Source: JBEEJL01 sp043744215 (GTDB taxonomy: Bacteria > Pseudomonadota > Gammaproteobacteria > Burkholderiales > JBEEJL01). From it: 64,000 bases of DNA. Of the stretch, positions 61,305 through 64,000 are shown one piece after another (within the stretch, counting starts at the first letter, position 1; each line of letters begins with the position of its first letter). The stretch is taken from positions 32,149 through 96,148 of the forward strand of contig JAYTVC010000014.1 in assembly GCA_043744215.1 (NCBI GenBank), written 5' to 3'. Below the pieces are notes generated by a model. It had not been told where the DNA came from. It did not search any database and saw only the letters and a list, made by a program, of their open reading frames with translations. The translations under genes were made by a program, and so were the position numbers.

Positions 61305-62903
61305 TCACGCTATCGCTTCGTATGCCGGCAGCGTTAAGAACTCCACAAACGCATCGCTGGTAGACATTTTTTCAAACATTTCCGCGCCGCGTTGATAGGG
61401 TGTTGCGTTGAAAATGGCATCGCCATGTTGCGCGCGAATTTTTTCCATCTCTTGCGGAATCATCGCGCGCACCATGTCGGCGGTGACTTTGCGTCCGTCA
61501 TCGAGTTTGCCTTTGGGTGAACGAATCCACTGCCACACTTGCGAGCGTGAAATTTCTGCTGTCGCCGCATCTTCCATCAAATTGAATATCGGCACGCAAC
61601 CATTGCCGCCGAGCCACGATCCAATGTATTGAATGCCCACGTTGATATTCATGCGCAGGCCCGCTTCGGTGATGGGTGTTTCGGGGCGGAAGTCGAGTAA
61701 ATCTTTCGCGCTCACTTTTACATCATCACGTTTTTTGTGAATCTGATTCGGCGTGGGCATCACGGCATCCCATGCATCGGTCGCCATTTTCACCAGGCCC
61801 GGATGCGCCACCCAGCCGCCGTCGTAACCGTCGGCTGCGTCGCGGTCTTTGTCGGCTTTTACTTTAGCCATCGCGGCATCGTTGGCAGCCGGATCATTCT
61901 TGATAGGAATCAACGCCGCCATGCCGCCCATCGCCGGCGCGTTGCGCTTGTGGCAGACACGCAGCAGTTCGAGCGCGTACGCGCGCATGAACGGCACCGT
62001 CATGGTGATTTGCGCGCGGTCAGCGAGGCAAAAATTTTTGTCGGTGCGGAATTTTTTTATGCAACTGAAAATGTAATCCCAACGGCCCGCGTTCAAGCCG
62101 GCTGAATGGTCACGCAGCTCGTACAGAATCTCTTCCATCTCGAACGCGGCGGTTATGGTCTCAATCAGCACCGTCGCCTTGATGGTGCCCACAGGAATGC
62201 CCAACTCTTTTTGCGCCATGACGAAAATGTCGTTCCACAAACGCGCTTCGAGATGCGATTCCATTTTGGGTAAATAAAAATACGGGCCGGAGCCGCGCGC
62301 AAGCAGTTCTTTGGCGTTGGTGAAAAAATACAGCGCGAAATCGACCATGCCACCATGTGCAGGCTTGCCGTCAATGAGAATATGTTTTTCAGTTAAATGC
62401 CAGCCGCGCGGGCGAATCAATAAAGTGGCGATCTTGTCATTCAGTTTGTAAACCTTGCCCGCGTCGTTGGTGAATGAAACGGTGCGGCGAATCGCATCAC
62501 GCATATTCACCTGGCCGTCCATATTGTTTTGCCATGACGGGCAATTGGAGTCTTCAAAGTCGGCCATGTACATTTTCGCGCCGGAGTTAAGCGCGTTGAT
62601 GACCATTTTGCGGTCTACCGGCCCGGTGATTTCCACGCGACGGTCCTGCATATCCGCCGCTTGCGCGGCCACACTCCACGCGTCATCGCGCACAGATTTT
62701 GTTTCAGACAAAAAATCCGGCAGCTTGCCGACATCCAATTCTTGCTGGCGCACAATGCGCTTAGCCAGCAATGCCTGCCTGCGCGGCTCGAAAGCGCGGC
62801 AAATTTTGGCGACAAAATTCAACGCGGCGGGCGTAAGAATTTCCGCATATTCGGGTTTGATTGGGCCGGTGATTTGCATACCGGCGGGTGGTGTCATGTC
62901 CAT
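61305..62903 (-). CDS. aceB: Malate synthase A
   Basis: A 532-residue malate synthase condensing glyoxylate and acetyl-CoA in the glyoxylate shunt, which is needed for growth on acetate such as that formed from ethanol by the alcohol/aldehyde island. Signatures are ADFEDSNCPSWQNN, LLIRPRGWHL, GTIKATVLIETITAAFEMEEILYEL, GRWDYIFS and the substrate region GMAALIPI, with the catalytic Asp in the FNLMEDAATAEISRSQ block. Start at 62903 with GGAG 8 bases upstream is chosen over an upstream Met at 62927. No aceA is in the window. Confidence 0.96.
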   Translation of the reverse strand: MDMTPPAGMQITGPIKPEYAEILTPAALNFVAKICRAFEPRRQALLAKRIVRQQELDVGKLPDFLSETKSVRDDAWSVAAQAADMQDRRVEITGPVDRKMVINALNSGAKMYMADFEDSNCPSWQNNMDGQVNMRDAIRRTVSFTNDAGKVYKLNDKIATLLIRPRGWHLTEKHILIDGKPAHGGMVDFALYFFTNAKELLARGSGPYFYLPKMESHLEARLWNDIFVMAQKELGIPVGTIKATVLIETITAAFEMEEILYELRDHSAGLNAGRWDYIFSCIKKFRTDKNFCLADRAQITMTVPFMRAYALELLRVCHKRNAPAMGGMAALIPIKNDPAANDAAMAKVKADKDRDAADGYDGGWVAHPGLVKMATDAWDAVMPTPNQIHKKRDDVKVSAKDLLDFRPETPITEAGLRMNINVGIQYIGSWLGGNGCVPIFNLMEDAATAEISRSQVWQWIRSPKGKLDDGRKVTADMVRAMIPQEMEKIRAQHGDAIFNATPYQRGAEMFEKMSTSDAFVEFLTLPAYEAIA

Positions 62904-63293
62904 CTGTGAATCTCCACGAAATTTCATAATGCGAAATGCATACCCACATTATAAAAGATTATGCCGATAACAAAAAGGGTTGTCATCGCATATATATAGT
63001 ATTGCTTGAAAAAAAAGCTACCCGAAATTGATCGATTGTTCACTTGTTTGGCGGCACCTAAAAAATGGATTATTTGAAATGTTAAGTTGTGTGGCTGTTG
63101 ACATACATTGCTCACCGAGCATATTTACTACAGCCTGGTGAACTACCCTCACTGTAGAAAAAAATAGGTTACGCACCTACCTAAATATGACAAGTATGCT
63201 TTTCTGTCGTGTCTATACTGGGAGCATAGAAAATAAAATTCTAAGCAAGATTTTTTTCTAGCTCTCCCAAAAATGAAAATCGCGGGGAACAAC
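62904..63293. other. AT-rich divergent spacer between aceB and the Calx-beta gene
   Basis: No gene seen in 390 bases. Apart from the promoter-like boxes listed at 63098-63126 and a TATACT box near 63217, nothing is recognised. Confidence 0.6.
63098..63126 (+). promoter_or_regulatory. Possible sigma-70 promoter upstream of the Calx-beta gene
   Basis: TTGACA at 63098-63103 and ATATTT at 63121-63126 with a 17-base spacer. The distance to the ATG is about 170 bases, so a second box near 63217 (TATACT) may be the real -10. Confidence 0.35.

Positions 63294-64000
<707 letters not shown>

Overview
The window looks like a chromosomal segment of a Gram-negative, respiratory proteobacterium, most likely a betaproteobacterium. 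Pointers are the dapB-carA linkage, divergent bamE/fur, a tRNA Pro-Arg-His cluster, a proteasome-like protein of the BPH type, an Aromatoleum-type tungsten aldehyde oxidoreductase operon and a VPLPA-CTERM protein. Base composition is moderately GC-rich with AT-rich spacers. Genus cannot be read from the sequence.

Layout. 1-8.9 kb: start of carA, a membrane-anchored unknown, dapB, bamE, fur, a secreted ribonuclease with its barstar inhibitor, a VPLPA-CTERM surface protein, sfsA and bifunctional putA. 8.9-11.2 kb: thioredoxin, nitroreductase, YdcZ-type permease and pirin. 11.3-21.1 kb: two RND efflux systems on opposite strands flanking gluQ. 21.2-28.4 kb: a CHASE-PAS-GGDEF-EAL protein, an EamA exporter, a BPH/HslV-like protease, Hsp15, YidB-like, DUF4332 and CinA-like proteins. 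28.6-33.5 kb: a cyanide-insensitive type bd oxidase, a small cytochrome c and a DUF255 protein. 33.5-34.3 kb: a gene-free, repeat-rich stretch. 34.3-39.4 kb: an HEXXH protein, ilvD, lgt ending in a 7-bp tandem array, a methyltransferase and four tRNA genes.

39.5-56.7 kb is the most interesting part: an alcohol/aldehyde oxidation island. It holds aorABCD, a PedF-type cytochrome c550, an MxaJ/XoxJ-like binding protein, an AcoR-type sigma-54 activator, a PQQ alcohol dehydrogenase with the Asp-X-Asp lanthanide signature, a fused SoxYZ-like carrier with its partner metallohydrolase, and a PqqU-type PQQ receptor. Four sigma-54 (-24/-12) promoters can be read in it. Three have a TGTC...GACA-type inverted repeat upstream, suggesting one regulon under the AcoR-like protein. 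A PstI-type restriction-modification pair ending in an integron attC site sits inside the island, directly after aorD. 56.7-64 kb: a TolC remnant, a lipoprotein S33 hydrolase with a NatAB-type ABC exporter, malate synthase and the start of a Calx-beta protein with a long Pro-Thr linker.

Across the whole window an unexplained AT-rich 28-bp directional motif (called AT28 here) recurs at least 22 times, about once per 3 kb, on both strands, in spacers and inside reading frames. It is the leading candidate for something undescribed. All gene calls are by eye; no search was run.
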